Assembly: GCF_004295345.1 (NCBI RefSeq)
Contig: NZ_CP036200.1
Coordinates: 2,423,501 to 2,487,500, forward strand
Origin: Shewanella maritima
GTDB taxonomy: Bacteria > Pseudomonadota > Gammaproteobacteria > Enterobacterales > Shewanellaceae
Direction: 5' to 3'
Length of the DNA stretch: 64,000 nucleotides
The notes beneath the pieces were generated by a model that was given only the letters and a program-made list of their open reading frames with translations, made no database searches and had not been told where the DNA came from. The translations under genes and the position numbers were made by a program. This document shows positions 22,490 through 33,567 of the stretch, piece by piece (positions within the stretch are counted from its first letter, which is position 1; every line of letters starts with the position of its first letter).

Positions 22490-22510
22490 TTAGTTATACC
22501 TCTACTTACT

Positions 22511-23416
22511 CTATTTACACATTGGGAAGCCAAGCGCTTCACGGGCTGCATAGTAGGCTTCAGCGACGCCTTTTGCCATGGTGCGAACACGGAGAATATA
22601 GCGTTGGCGCTCGGTTACCGAAATTGCATGGCGCGCATCAAGAAGGTTGAATGCGTGAGACGCTTTCATTACTTGTTCGTATGCTGGCAGTGGTAGTGGC
22701 TTTTCTAAACCAAGTAGGTGTTGGCAAGCTTGTTCACAATCTTCAAATTGTTTAAATAGTACTTCAACATTGGCGTGTTCAAAGTTGTAGGTCGATTGCT
22801 CCACTTCGTTCTGGTGGAAGATATCGCCGTACATCACTTTGCCCATTGGCCCATCAGTCCACACAAGATCGTAAACGCTGTCAACTTCTTGAATGTACAT
22901 AGCAAGACGCTCTAGACCATAAGTGATTTCACCTGTCACTGGGTTACACTCGAGGCCACCTACTTGCTGGAAGTAAGTAAACTGAGATACTTCCATGCCG
23001 TTTAGCCATACTTCCCAGCCAAGGCCCCAAGCACCTAGTGTTGGTGACTCCCAGTTGTCTTCTACAAAACGTACATCGTGTACATTCATATCGATACCCA
23101 AAGCTTCAAGTGAGCCTAGGTATAACTCTTGAATATTGTCTGGTGATGGCTTCAATACCACCTGGAATTGGTAGTAGTGTTGCAGGCGGTTAGGGTTGTC
23201 ACCATAGCGGCCATCGGTTGGGCGACGAGAAGGCTGTACATAAGCACTGCTCATTGGCTCTGGGCCTAATGAACGTAAAAATGTCATCGGGTGGAATGTA
23301 CCCGCACCGACTTCCATATCTAATGGTTGTACGATTGCGCAACCTTGCTGCGCCCAGTATTCCTGTAGGGTCATAATAAAGCCCTGGAATGTTTTTACGT
23401 CGTGTTTCGTCGTCAT
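22511..23416 (-). CDS. glyQ: Glycyl-tRNA synthetase alpha subunit
   Basis: The alpha subunit is the class II catalytic core that activates glycine and passes it to tRNA-Gly. The 301-residue protein shows [20 protein letters not shown], then [19 protein letters not shown], the motif 2 region [21 protein letters not shown] and the motif 3 region [12 protein letters not shown]. It is divergent from tag, with about 120 bases between the starts that must hold both promoters. Confidence 0.98.
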   Translation of the reverse strand: MTTKHDVKTFQGFIMTLQEYWAQQGCAIVQPLDMEVGAGTFHPMTFLRSLGPEPMSSAYVQPSRRPTDGRYGDNPNRLQHYYQFQVVLKPSPDNIQELYLGSLEALGIDMNVHDVRFVEDNWESPTLGAWGLGWEVWLNGMEVSQFTYFQQVGGLECNPVTGEITYGLERLAMYIQEVDSVYDLVWTDGPMGKVMYGDIFHQNEVEQSTYNFEHANVEVLFKQFEDCEQACQHLLGLEKPLPLPAYEQVMKASHAFNLLDARHAISVTERQRYILRVRTMAKGVAEAYYAAREALGFPMCK

Positions 23417-23536
23417 GTCCGCTTATCTACTGGTTAAGGCTAATATAGGAAAATGTTGTTGATTATACCTTGTAGATCCGCGCTTATGTAGGTTATTTTT
23501 TAGCGTACATAGCAAAATTACTAATGAGCACAGATT

Positions 23537-24112
23537 ATGGATATTGAGCGCTGCAAGTGGTGTGGTGACGACCCTGTTTACCAGCAATACCATGATGAGG
23601 TTTGGGGGCGACCTGTATATGACTCGCAGGAGTTATTTGCCAAGCTGTGCCTTGATGGTCAGCAAGCGGGTTTATCCTGGATTACCATTTTAAAGAAGCA
23701 GGCTAATTACGAGCGTTTATTTGCTAACTTTGATGCCAAGGTTATTGCTACTTACGATGAAAACAAAGTAGAGCAGTTATTGCTAGATCCAGGTATTGTG
23801 CGTAACCGGCTTAAGGTTAATTCGATTATTCGCAATGCTAAGGCTTTACTTAAGTTTGAAGCCGAGGGTAATGACTTTAACGAATTCTTATGGGGCTTTG
23901 TTGGCGGACAACCTAAGATTAATAATTTCGCTTCTATGGAAGAGTTACCTGCGCAAACGCCTGAGTCTGAAGCTATGTCAAAGGCGCTTAAAAAGCTCGG
24001 GTTTAATTTTGTGGGCCCTACAATTTGCTATGCGTTTATGCAGGCCGTTGGCATGGTCAATGATCATACTCAGGATTGCTTTCTCTACGGCAAAGATTTA
24101 AATCCTAAATAA
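23537..24112 (+). CDS. tag: DNA-3-methyladenine glycosylase I
   Basis: Tag excises 3-methyladenine from alkylated DNA. The 191-residue protein has the zinc snap of the family: the N-terminal CKWCG cysteine and the YHDEVWG histidine pair with the C-terminal NDHTQDCF histidine and cysteine. The catalytic helix region GLSWITILKKQANY is present near residue 45. The start ATG lies about 120 bases from glyQ. Its transcript ends at an unusual terminator whose stem is a perfect parS sequence. Confidence 0.95.
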   Translation: MDIERCKWCGDDPVYQQYHDEVWGRPVYDSQELFAKLCLDGQQAGLSWITILKKQANYERLFANFDAKVIATYDENKVEQLLLDPGIVRNRLKVNSIIRNAKALLKFEAEGNDFNEFLWGFVGGQPKINNFASMEELPAQTPESEAMSKALKKLGFNFVGPTICYAFMQAVGMVNDHTQDCFLYGKDLNPK

Positions 24113-24151
24113 TATTTATACTCGATCAACATTTGGTGCCTTGTAAAATAG

Positions 24152-24190
24152 AAAAGGGTGTTCCACGTGGAACACCCTTTTTTCCTTTTT
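24152..24190. terminator. Terminator with parS stem after tag
   Basis: A perfect 30-bp palindrome at 24152-24181 (AAAAGGGTGTTCC, ACGT, GGAACACCCTTTT) is followed by a further T-rich tract. It lies between the convergent tag and amidohydrolase genes, so it can terminate both. The central 16 bases are a perfect parS. Confidence 0.85.
24159..24174. promoter_or_regulatory. parS: parS site (copy 1)
   Basis: TGTTCCACGTGGAACA is a perfect palindrome equal to the ParB-binding centromere sequence known from pseudomonads and other gammaproteobacteria. It lies about 11.5 kb from the dnaA start and is embedded in the tag terminator. Confidence 0.8.
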
Positions 24191-24249
24191 ATCGCACAAC
24201 TCTAGATTCTAAATTAAAACCTAGAAGCTAAAGGTTTTGGCAAATTGGC

Positions 24250-27200
24250 TTACTTTTCGAAGAAGAATAGTTCGCGCTCGCGCTTATCGCCATTTAGCTG
24301 ATTCATCGTTTCTGAGTCATAAAGCTTACCGTTCACCATTGTGTAGGTCACTTTATCTGTCACACGAATATCTTCTAGTGGGTTACCGTCAATCACGATT
24401 AGGTCCGCTAGCTTGCCTTGTGTGATAGAACCAAGCTGATGATCCATACCAAAGGTTTTCGCTGGGTTGATAGTGGCTGTTTTAAGCACTTCCATATTGC
24501 TCATGCCGCCCTGGGCAAACATCCACATTTCCCAATGTGCTGCTAAACCTTCACGCTGACCATGAGCACCAATGTTGGCAATAATACCTTCTTCTTTTAG
24601 CTCATTAGCAACTCGAACTACGTTGAAGTGGTTATAGTGACCATCTGGCGCGGTAGTGCGACGCATTGAACGTGCGTTGAGCATGTCGCTTGGTACGTAT
24701 TTACTTAGACGAGGATGAGCCCATACGTCTGTTTTGTCGTACCAGTAGTGTTCACCCGAAATACCGCCGTACGCTACAACTAGGGTTGGTGTGTAAGCAA
24801 CTTCGGTTTGGCGCCACATTTGCTTGATGTCGCTATAAATAGCACCAACAGGTAGCGAATGTTCTAGCGTAGTATGACCGTCTGCAATCATTGTTAGGTT
24901 GTGCTGAAGCAGACTGCCGCCTTCTGGCACTACCATCATTTCAAGCTCGCGTGCAGCTTGAATGACTTGTTGGCGTTGATTACGACGTGGTTGGTTGTAA
25001 CTCTTAACGCTAAATGCACCCACTTTCTTGAGGCGTTCAAGATGGAACTTAGCATCATCAAGTGAATCTACGTGTGAGGTATAGCCTGGAGCGTTTGCAC
25101 CGTACAAGATGGTACCTGTAGAGAAGATGCGTGGCCCTGCAATATTGCCGGCTTTTTGCTGCTCAGAAGCAGCGAAGATTTCAGTCGTATCGTTTGATGG
25201 GTCATGGATCGATGTAACACCTAGTGATAAGCCTGAATAAAGCATCCAGTTTTGCTGTGGGATGATTTCATCGTCTGCTTGGCCGCCGTGAGCATGAGCA
25301 TCGAATAAACCTGGCATAATTGACTTGCCTGAAATATCGATAACCTGGGCACCGTTTGGTACTTCAGTATTTGCGTCGCCGACAACTGCAATCTTGTTGT
25401 CTTTAACTATCACTACACCATTTTCGATGACTTTGTCGTTGTCCATGGTGATGACATTGCCACCAACAAAAGCAACTGTTCCACGTGGAACATCTGCATC
25501 AGCTTTAAAGCCAATATCAGTTATCTTAGGCTCAACTTCAGTTTCGGTTTTAGCATACTTGGTATCAATATCAGCTTGATAAAGCTCAGGGCCAAGCGTC
25601 CAGTAAAGCGAGTCACTGTCACCATTCCAACTAATGCTTTCACCTGCGCGTACACTTAACTGAGTAACAGGTAGGTTGTTGGCTTTCGGGCCAATATTGA
25701 TGGTTTCACCATGCTTAGCGAATGGCGTTACATATACACGGAAACGCTCCGCAAATGCCAGGTGTTCACCATCTGGCGAAACCCTAAACTCAGTTGCATG
25801 TCTGCTGGTGTAGTGAGTACGCATTTCATGACCATTAAGGCCTATCGAAGATAGTTCTGGTGTTTCACCATGATCCATAAAGTAGACGCGCTCATTGCTG
25901 GCTCCAAACTGAGGTTGGTAACCATAAGGCGTGATGAACTCATTGCGTTTACCTTTTACGTCGACCTTATATAAACCAGGCTCTTGTGACCAGGTTCTTG
26001 GCGTAACATATCCGCCGCGTGCCTTGCGATAGACGATCGTCTTGCCATCAGGTGAGAAGGTCGCTTCTACATATTTACCCGGCTCTTGGGTGAGCTTTTT
26101 GCTCTTGCCACCGCGTGCACTAACAATACGCACGCTACCTTGATCTTGGTCATTCCAGGTGGTAAAGACGATTTTCTTGCCGTCACGTGACCATTGTGGG
26201 AATAGCTCATTAACGTTATCGCTGAGACGGGTTAAGCGCTTTTGCTTACCGTCTTTAATATCGCGGATCCAAAGTTTACCCAGCGCTTCGAATACTACTT
26301 TTTCGCCGTTAGGAGATACCTGCGCCATACGCAGCATCTTAACGTCAAATTCATCTTGATCGAGGTTTTGGGTGAAGCGAACCGATGGTTGCACATCTAA
26401 CTGAGTCTTCACCGCGAATGGAATATCTGTTACCGTTTTATCTTCAACGTTTAAGCGGTTGATTTTACCGCCGGCCCAAAACACAATATCTTCGTTATCT
26501 TGAGTCCAGGACATAGTCGGGTAAACCCCGTGAATAGCCCAGGTCTCTTGCATGTCACGGTCTAACTTATCGTAGAGCTTCGTTTGTTCACCTGACTTTA
26601 AGTCAAGCAGGTATAAGGTTGATTGGAAGCCGTCACGTTTAATGTAAGCAAGCTTCTCACCATCAGGACTTGGCGTAGGGCGAATCGCGCCACCAGTGCC
26701 TTGAACCAGCACTTTAATATCGCCGGTTTGGGTATCGTAGCGTTTGATCTTGTAGATACCTTTGACCGAGTCCTTTGAGTAGTGGAAGGTTTTACCGGGT
26801 GTCGCATCTTGGCTAAAGTAAATGTACCGACCGTCTGGCGAGTAGGCTGGTTCGCCTAAGTCTTTCTGATCATTAGGACGCTCGGTTAACTTAACGCCTT
26901 CACCACCAGCAACATGATACATCCACACTTCGCCAGCACCGAGTGAGCGGCTAGCGGTAAAGTGCTTACGCGCAACAAGATATTGCGAATCAGGGCTCCA
27001 TGCAGGGCTGTTTAGTAGTCTAAAGGTCTCTTTAGTGACAGCTCTTTGATTGCTACCGTCGGCATCCATTACCCAAATGTTGTCGCCACCGTCCTCGTCA
27101 GATGTAAAGGCGATGTACTTACCGTCAGGGCTGTACACAGGTTGCATTTGCCAGGCTATACCTGTAACTAATGGCTTGGCTTCACCACCTGAAATTGGCA

Positions 27201-27429
27201 TCTGGTAAATATCGCCTAGTAGGTCGAATACGATATTTTTGCCATCTGGTGAAACGCTTACGTTCATCCAGGTGCCTTCGGTGACATTGATATCAATCTT
27301 GCTTAAAGGTGCTTGTGCCGGGGCGTTAACTTGCCAGCCAGTCTTTTCTTCCTCGGCTGTAACATTGGCAGCTAAACCAAGTGACAGCGCCACAGCTGTA
27401 TATATAGGGGTTAGTTTTCGAGTAAACAT
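24250..27429 (-). CDS. Exported beta-propeller amidohydrolase
   Basis: The mature protein combines a TolB-like beta-propeller with a metal-dependent amidohydrolase, 1059 residues in all. The signal peptide (FTRKLTPIYTAVALSLGLAANVTA) points to export. Residues about 50-620 hold repeats such as SPDGKYIAFTSDEDGGDNIWVM and SPDGEKLAYIKRDG, the TolB/DPP-IV-like propeller pattern. The C-terminal part has PGLFDAHAHGGQAD (metal-binding HxH), EHSLPVG, GAHGQREGLAAHWEMW and QGKLADLIVIDGNPLEDI. It probably hydrolyses peptides or related amides in the periplasm; the substrate is unknown. I start at ATG 27429, directly before the signal peptide and after a GGAAA; an upstream ATG at 27477 would add 16 polar residues. 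A perfect parS lies within the gene. Confidence 0.87.
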   Translation of the reverse strand: MFTRKLTPIYTAVALSLGLAANVTAEEEKTGWQVNAPAQAPLSKIDINVTEGTWMNVSVSPDGKNIVFDLLGDIYQMPISGGEAKPLVTGIAWQMQPVYSPDGKYIAFTSDEDGGDNIWVMDADGSNQRAVTKETFRLLNSPAWSPDSQYLVARKHFTASRSLGAGEVWMYHVAGGEGVKLTERPNDQKDLGEPAYSPDGRYIYFSQDATPGKTFHYSKDSVKGIYKIKRYDTQTGDIKVLVQGTGGAIRPTPSPDGEKLAYIKRDGFQSTLYLLDLKSGEQTKLYDKLDRDMQETWAIHGVYPTMSWTQDNEDIVFWAGGKINRLNVEDKTVTDIPFAVKTQLDVQPSVRFTQNLDQDEFDVKMLRMAQVSPNGEKVVFEALGKLWIRDIKDGKQKRLTRLSDNVNELFPQWSRDGKKIVFTTWNDQDQGSVRIVSARGGKSKKLTQEPGKYVEATFSPDGKTIVYRKARGGYVTPRTWSQEPGLYKVDVKGKRNEFITPYGYQPQFGASNERVYFMDHGETPELSSIGLNGHEMRTHYTSRHATEFRVSPDGEHLAFAERFRVYVTPFAKHGETINIGPKANNLPVTQLSVRAGESISWNGDSDSLYWTLGPELYQADIDTKYAKTETEVEPKITDIGFKADADVPRGTVAFVGGNVITMDNDKVIENGVVIVKDNKIAVVGDANTEVPNGAQVIDISGKSIMPGLFDAHAHGGQADDEIIPQQNWMLYSGLSLGVTSIHDPSNDTTEIFAASEQQKAGNIAGPRIFSTGTILYGANAPGYTSHVDSLDDAKFHLERLKKVGAFSVKSYNQPRRNQRQQVIQAARELEMMVVPEGGSLLQHNLTMIADGHTTLEHSLPVGAIYSDIKQMWRQTEVAYTPTLVVAYGGISGEHYWYDKTDVWAHPRLSKYVPSDMLNARSMRRTTAPDGHYNHFNVVRVANELKEEGIIANIGAHGQREGLAAHWEMWMFAQGGMSNMEVLKTATINPAKTFGMDHQLGSITQGKLADLIVIDGNPLEDIRVTDKVTYTMVNGKLYDSETMNQLNGDKRERELFFFEK
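25477..25492. promoter_or_regulatory. parS: parS site (copy 2, inside a gene)
   Basis: A second perfect TGTTCCACGTGGAACA lies in the amidohydrolase coding sequence, where it encodes part of DVPRGTVAF at the junction of propeller and hydrolase domains. It is about 1.3 kb from copy 1. Confidence 0.78.
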
Positions 27430-27623
27430 GCTGTTTCCATTATTGTTGGTTGTATTGGAATTCGCGGTGTGAGCCATTGCAGCTCATGTGGATCAGCTTG
27501 AAGTTATCTCACAAACCTTGGTTAAACGGTAGCCTTTTTCTGTTTCTTTTTATGACAGTATGTAGGTGTGATTCGTACGTTTGAATTGACAGATTTGACC
27601 TGAGGAATATCCGTTAGCTGGTG

Positions 27624-27654
27624 ATAAAAAAGCCCAGCAATATAGTGCTGGGCT
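27624..27654 (-). terminator. Terminator after MOSC gene
   Basis: AGCCCAGCA pairs with TGCTGGGCT around a 6-base loop. On the minus strand the stem is followed by TTTTTATC, ending the tusA-MOSC transcript. Confidence 0.8.
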
Positions 27655-27691
27655 GTAGAGTTAGTTATAACAGCTCATAAGGAGCGTGAGC

Positions 27692-28132
27692 CTATAGGAT
27701 GCTGACGGTATCCTTAATGCAAATTTCACCAGCATTGACTACCTTAGCAGTAACACCGCCACGCCATTCGGGTGTTAAGGCAGCCTCCAAGCCAGCTACG
27801 GCTTGTTCCATTTTAGCGCAAGGGTCAGTCTCGCCAGTAATTTCAAGCTGTAACTGGGCGCCGATACGAACTGTTTTACCTACATCGGCAGCACTAAATT
27901 GGTAGCCATCAACTAATAGATTGGCACGACGTGTAAGCCAATTGAGGTCTTGTGCTATTTCACTGCAGGCTTGCTGCCATTGAGCTGAAGATAAAAGGGT
28001 AACTTGGCGTTTGCCTGGGCGACCAAATATATCATTGGCGACGCCACTCTCAAGCGTGACTTTTACAGAGTCAAGCTCGTGCATTGGCCCACGCTTTTTA
28101 TCTTTGTATGCAATCCCTGTCAGTGTTGGCAT
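27692..28132 (-). CDS. MOSC domain protein
   Basis: The 146-residue protein matches a compact MOSC domain, the C-terminal domain of molybdenum cofactor sulfurases and of YiiM/YuaD-like proteins. It shows GIAYKDKKRGPMHELDSVKVT, NDIFGRPGKRQVTLLS, LTRRANLLVDG and the cysteine-containing GETDPCAKMEQAVAGLEAAL. MOSC proteins use a conserved cysteine to carry sulfur or bind the molybdenum cofactor. AAGGAC precedes the ATG at 28132. It starts 1 base after the tusA stop codon, and this pairing with a sulfur carrier supports a sulfur-transfer role, though the acceptor is unknown. Confidence 0.85.
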   Translation of the reverse strand: MPTLTGIAYKDKKRGPMHELDSVKVTLESGVANDIFGRPGKRQVTLLSSAQWQQACSEIAQDLNWLTRRANLLVDGYQFSAADVGKTVRIGAQLQLEITGETDPCAKMEQAVAGLEAALTPEWRGGVTAKVVNAGEICIKDTVSIL

Positions 28133-28133
28133 G

Positions 28134-28379
28134 TTAAAGTCCTTTTTTCAAAAGATAGCGATAAGGTGTCTCGCTGGTTTCGCTTGATACCAGTGTATGA
28201 TCCATAAATTCACAAAAGCTAGGAATGTCGCGGGTGGTTGCTGGGTCATCGGCAATGATCAATAGGGTTTCACCGTCAGCCATTTTTCTCACGGTTTTAC
28301 GGATCATCATTACCGGTTCAGGGCAACGTAAACCCAAGGCGTCGAGTTGATGGTTAGCTTGCTCAAATGTGTCAGACAT
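28134..28379 (-). CDS. tusA: Sulfur carrier protein TusA
   Basis: TusA takes persulfide sulfur from IscS and relays it, in E. coli, toward 2-thiouridine of tRNA. The 81-residue protein has the family signature [20 protein letters not shown] with the active cysteine near residue 19, then [21 protein letters not shown]. It begins about 120 bases after the end of a region containing a parS site, and leads a two-gene unit with the MOSC gene. Confidence 0.95.
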   Translation of the reverse strand: MSDTFEQANHQLDALGLRCPEPVMMIRKTVRKMADGETLLIIADDPATTRDIPSFCEFMDHTLVSSETSETPYRYLLKKGL

Positions 28380-28520
28380 GCGAATACTTCTTGTGAACTA
28401 AATTGGGTTAATTTTACGCCTGCCTTTATTGGATGCCAAGTTCAGTATTAGCTAATGTGATATTGATTGATTTTTGGCGTTAGCAGTAATTTTGAATCGA
28501 AAATAAATTTTCATGAAACA

Positions 28521-28536
28521 TGTTCCACGTGGAACA
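28521..28536. promoter_or_regulatory. parS: parS site (copy 3)
   Basis: A third perfect TGTTCCACGTGGAACA lies between tusA and the fadA terminator, about 15.9 kb from dnaA. It is intergenic and forms no T-tailed terminator. Confidence 0.82.
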
Positions 28537-28568
28537 TTAGTCAAAGCAGAAAAATTAAAAAACAAATA

Positions 28569-28593
28569 AAAAAGGGCTCATAGAGCCCTTTTT
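28569..28593 (-). terminator. Terminator after fadA
   Basis: AAAAAGGGCTC pairs perfectly with GAGCCCTTTTT around a 3-base loop. The symmetric A/T flanks suit termination of fadBA on the minus strand. Confidence 0.8.
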
Positions 28594-28656
28594 ATAAAAT
28601 GTAAATTGAGATTTACTTTTTAGCTGGTCAATTCCAAGCTTCGCCGAGTGAGTTGC

Positions 28657-29838
<1,182 letters not shown>

Positions 29839-29848
29839 TTAGGCTAAA

Positions 29849-31999
29849 TTAGGCTGAGTAGTAGCTACCGTTGCTTGCGGCTAAGTCGCGCATCGCTGGT
29901 GTTACTTGGTAAAGACCACCTAGGTGGGCGTACTTGTCGGCGAGTGCCACAAAGTTTGCCACGCCCATGGTATCTAGGTAACGGAATACACCACCACGGA
30001 ATGGTGGGAAGCCAATACCATAAACTAAGCCCATGTCACCTTCAGCTGGTGAAGCAATGATGCCTTCTTCTAAACAGCGAACCGTTTCAATCACCATAGG
30101 GATCATGCAGCGAGCGATGATTTCATCTGCATCGAAGTCTTTTGTCGCGCCATACTGATTTGCCAATAGCTCGTAGCTAGTTGGGTCGATGTCTTTTTTC
30201 GGTTTACCACGACGGTCGACAGAGTACTGGTAGAAACCAATCTTGTTCTTCTGACCAAAGCGCTCATTTTCGAACATAATGTCGATAGCATCTTTACCGT
30301 TTTTGCCCATGCGATCTGGGAAACCTTCAGCCATTACCGCTTGTGCGTGATGGCCAGTATCTAGACCAACAACATCAAGTAGATAAGCAGGGCCCATTGG
30401 CCAGCCGAATTGTTTTTCCATCACTTTGTCGATTTTGGCAAAGTCTGCGCCATCTGCTAGTAAGCCACTGAAACCTGCGAAGTAAGGGAACAATACACGG
30501 TTAACAAAGAAGCCTGGGCAATCGTTTACCACAATTGGGGTTTTACCCATCTTACTTGCGTAAGCAACAACCGAAGCGATGGTTTCTTCAGAGGTATTTT
30601 CACCACGGATTACTTCTACTAATGGCATTTTGTGCACTGGGTTAAAGAAGTGCATACCACAGAAACGCTCAGGCTTATTAAGGCTCTTAGCAAGTAGATT
30701 GATTGAAATTGTCGAGGTGTTTGAAGTGATAATCGCATCTTCAGCAACTTGTTGCTCAACTTCAGCAAGTACAGTCGCTTTAACTTTTGGATGCTCAACA
30801 ACGGCTTCTACTACTACGTCAGCATCTTTAACAGGTGCATAGTCTAGTGCAGGTGTGATGTTGTTGAGTACCTTAGCCATTTTAGCTGGGGTCGAGCGGC
30901 CGCGTTTAACTTGCGCTTCAAGTAGCTTGGCAGCTTCACCTAAACCTAAATCCAACGCAGGCTGAGCGATGTCTTTCATCACAATTGGCGTGCCTTTGCT
31001 TGCACTTTGGTAAGCGATACCGCCGCCCATAATACCCGCGCCCAGTACAGCTGCACTGTTAACATCTTTAGCTGTTTTAGCTGCTTTTTTCGCTTTACCT
31101 TTAACTACTTGGTCGTTTAAGAAGATACCAATTAGCGCAGTAGCCACTTCAGTTTTGGCAAGTTTTAGGAAGGCGCGGTTTTCAATTTTTAGCGCTTCTG
31201 CGCGTGAGTGTGTCGCAGCTTGCTCAATCACCTCTACTGCAGCCATAGGTGCTGGGTAGTGCTTACCCGCAACTTTAAATACCATGCCTTTTGCCGTGGT
31301 GAACGACATCATGGCTTCAAGCTTAGGCAGGTTTAGTGGGCTAAGTTTGCGCTGGCGACGCGCTTGCCAGTCAAGCTTGCCTGCTAAGGCGTCTTTTAGC
31401 ATTTGAATAGCGCTTGCTTCAAGTGCTTCTGGGGCAACGACTGCGTCGATTGCACCTACTGCTAATGCTGCTTGTGGCTTTTGTGGTTTACCGGTTGTGA
31501 TCCACTCAAGTGCGTTGTCTGCGCCAATAACACGTGGTAGACGCACTGTGCCACCAAAGCCTGGGATAAGACCAAGTTTAGTTTCTGGTAATCCAATGCT
31601 TGCTGTCGTGTCTGCAACACGAAAATCTGTCGCAAGGATGGTTTCGCAACCACCGCCTAAAGCAAAACCGTTTACTGCTGAAACTGTTGGGAAAGGCAGG
31701 TCTTCTAGTTTATCGAATACTGCACTTGCTTGTTCAACCCAGGTCAGTAGGGTTGCTTCATCCTGTTGAAACAATCCTAAGAATTCGGTGATGTCTGCAC
31801 CCACGATAAAGGTGCTTTTTGCTGATGTCAGTACTAATGCTTTAACGTCTGACTGTTGCATGAGGCTGTCTAATGCAGCGTCAAGTGAGGCGAGAGTTTC
31901 CCTGTCGAACTTGTTAACCGAGCCCGGTGCATCAAAGCACAGCTTGGCAATATTATCTTCGAGTAACTCAACCTGAATGGTAGGGCTTTGGTAGATCAT
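29849..31999 (-). CDS. fadB: Fatty-acid oxidation complex alpha subunit FadB
   Basis: FadB joins enoyl-CoA hydratase/isomerase and 3-hydroxyacyl-CoA dehydrogenase activities. In the 716-residue protein the N-terminal crotonase domain has [31 protein letters not shown] and [21 protein letters not shown]. The NAD-binding domain starts at [18 protein letters not shown] near residue 315, and the dehydrogenase histidine is in [20 protein letters not shown]. The promoter region is shared with the divergent pepQ and includes a perfect 16-bp palindrome (32143-32158) that may be the operator. The fadBA/pepQ/yigZ neighbourhood is conserved in gammaproteobacteria. Confidence 0.97.
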   Translation of the reverse strand: MIYQSPTIQVELLEDNIAKLCFDAPGSVNKFDRETLASLDAALDSLMQQSDVKALVLTSAKSTFIVGADITEFLGLFQQDEATLLTWVEQASAVFDKLEDLPFPTVSAVNGFALGGGCETILATDFRVADTTASIGLPETKLGLIPGFGGTVRLPRVIGADNALEWITTGKPQKPQAALAVGAIDAVVAPEALEASAIQMLKDALAGKLDWQARRQRKLSPLNLPKLEAMMSFTTAKGMVFKVAGKHYPAPMAAVEVIEQAATHSRAEALKIENRAFLKLAKTEVATALIGIFLNDQVVKGKAKKAAKTAKDVNSAAVLGAGIMGGGIAYQSASKGTPIVMKDIAQPALDLGLGEAAKLLEAQVKRGRSTPAKMAKVLNNITPALDYAPVKDADVVVEAVVEHPKVKATVLAEVEQQVAEDAIITSNTSTISINLLAKSLNKPERFCGMHFFNPVHKMPLVEVIRGENTSEETIASVVAYASKMGKTPIVVNDCPGFFVNRVLFPYFAGFSGLLADGADFAKIDKVMEKQFGWPMGPAYLLDVVGLDTGHHAQAVMAEGFPDRMGKNGKDAIDIMFENERFGQKNKIGFYQYSVDRRGKPKKDIDPTSYELLANQYGATKDFDADEIIARCMIPMVIETVRCLEEGIIASPAEGDMGLVYGIGFPPFRGGVFRYLDTMGVANFVALADKYAHLGGLYQVTPAMRDLAASNGSYYSA

Positions 32000-32142
32000 T
32001 GCTTGCTTCCTTATTGCTTAAAGCGACTTCCACATCTATTTTGCCGTGTAGTTATCAAGCTTGTTTTACAGCTAAGATAGGTCATCTGTTGACCAGTTGT
32101 TCCACAGTGTGCTTCTAAACGAGAAAAATTACAACACCCAAT

Positions 32143-32158
32143 TTAAACGATCGTTTAA
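32143..32158. promoter_or_regulatory. Palindromic operator between fadB and pepQ
   Basis: TTAAACGATCGTTTAA is a perfect 16-bp palindrome in the divergent fadB/pepQ promoter region. The half-sites AAAC and GTTT separated by four bases resemble the PsrA-type operator (CAAAC-N2-4-GTTTG) that controls fatty-acid genes in pseudomonads. That assignment is inferred. Confidence 0.5.
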
Positions 32159-32247
32159 TAATTTTGTAAAGCTAAGTTTATTTGCGGTTTGTGATAGACT
32201 TTGCATGGGATTAACACCAAAGGGCATTAGACCCTAAAGGATTAAAA

Positions 32248-33567
32248 ATGGATCAATTAGCTCACCTTTATCATGACCATATTAGCGAGCTTAACCGCCG
32301 CGTTGCTGATGTTTGCCAGCGAGAAAATATAGCCGGACTGATTATTCACTCAGGGCAGTATCATCGTCAGTTTTTGGATGATATGGATTATCCATTTAAA
32401 GTTAACCCACATTTTAAGGCTTGGTTGCCGCTGTTAGACAATCCAAACAGTTGGCTGGTAGTTAACGGCCAAGACAAGCCAACACTTATTTACTATCGTC
32501 CAGAAGATTTTTGGCACAAGGTGAATGATGTGCCGCAAACCTTTTGGACTGAGCATTTCGATATCAAGCTGCTGACCAAAGCTGACCGCGTAGCTGAGTT
32601 ATTGCCTAAGCAAATCACTGACTGGGCATATATTGGTGAGCATTTGGATGTAGCTGATGTGCTTGGGTTTAGCTCGCGCAACCCAGACGCAGTACTTAAC
32701 TATTTGCACTATCACCGCGCTGATAAGACGCAGTATGAGCTTGAGTGTTTACGCCGAGCGAATCAGATTGCGGTAAAAGGGCACTTAGCGGCTAAGCAGG
32801 CGTTTTATAATGGTGCTAGCGAGTTTGAAATTCAGCAGCAGTATTTATCTGAAATTGGTCAGGGTGAGAATGAAGTGCCTTACGGTAACATTATCGCCTT
32901 AAATCAAAATGCAGCGATTTTGCATTACACCGCACTTGAGCATCAAAGCCCTGATTCGCGTTATTCATTTTTGATTGATGCCGGTGCTAACTACCATGGT
33001 TATGCAGCAGACATTACTCGCACATACGCCTTTGGCAAGAGCCGTTTTTACGAGCTGATTGTTGCCATGGATAAATTACAGCTTGAGATTATCGACATGA
33101 TGAAGCCTGGGGTTAAGTATGTCGATTTACATGTTGAGACGCACGTTAAACTGGCGCAATTACTCAATGAATTTGGCATTACCACAGGTAGCGTAGAAAG
33201 CGCGTTGGACTTAGGGATCACCAAAGCGATTTTCCCGCACGGGTTAGGTCACATGCTTGGCTTGCAAGTGCATGACATGGGCGGTTTTGCCCATGATGAA
33301 CGTGGTACTCACATCGCCGCGCCAGAAGAACACCCATTCTTACGCTGCACTCGCATGTTAGCGGCAAATCAGGTGCTCACCATTGAGCCAGGCTTGTATG
33401 TGATTGATAGCCTGCTAAACAAGTTATCTGATGCTGCTAAGGCAAGTATTAACTGGCAGTTAATTGATGAGCTTAGACCTTACGGTGGCATCCGTATTGA
33501 AGATAACGTTATCGTCCATCATGACCGTAATGAGAACATGACTAGAGAGCAAGGTTTAGTTGACTGA
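32248..33567 (+). CDS. pepQ: Xaa-Pro dipeptidase
   Basis: PepQ hydrolyses dipeptides with a C-terminal proline using two metal ions. The 439-residue protein has a smaller N-terminal domain and a pita-bread catalytic domain. The metal ligands appear in [19 protein letters not shown], in [13 protein letters not shown], in TIEPGLYV and in [11 protein letters not shown]. The preceding AAAGGA supports ATG 32248. It is divergent from fadB and overlaps yigZ by 8 bases, so those two are probably co-translated. Confidence 0.96.
   Translation: MDQLAHLYHDHISELNRRVADVCQRENIAGLIIHSGQYHRQFLDDMDYPFKVNPHFKAWLPLLDNPNSWLVVNGQDKPTLIYYRPEDFWHKVNDVPQTFWTEHFDIKLLTKADRVAELLPKQITDWAYIGEHLDVADVLGFSSRNPDAVLNYLHYHRADKTQYELECLRRANQIAVKGHLAAKQAFYNGASEFEIQQQYLSEIGQGENEVPYGNIIALNQNAAILHYTALEHQSPDSRYSFLIDAGANYHGYAADITRTYAFGKSRFYELIVAMDKLQLEIIDMMKPGVKYVDLHVETHVKLAQLLNEFGITTGSVESALDLGITKAIFPHGLGHMLGLQVHDMGGFAHDERGTHIAAPEEHPFLRCTRMLAANQVLTIEPGLYVIDSLLNKLSDAAKASINWQLIDELRPYGGIRIEDNVIVHHDRNENMTREQGLVD

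Noticed and set aside
32084..32099. Possible FadR operator near fadB
   Set aside because: Only a GACCAG half-site is present; the other half does not match the FadR consensus, so it was not annotated.
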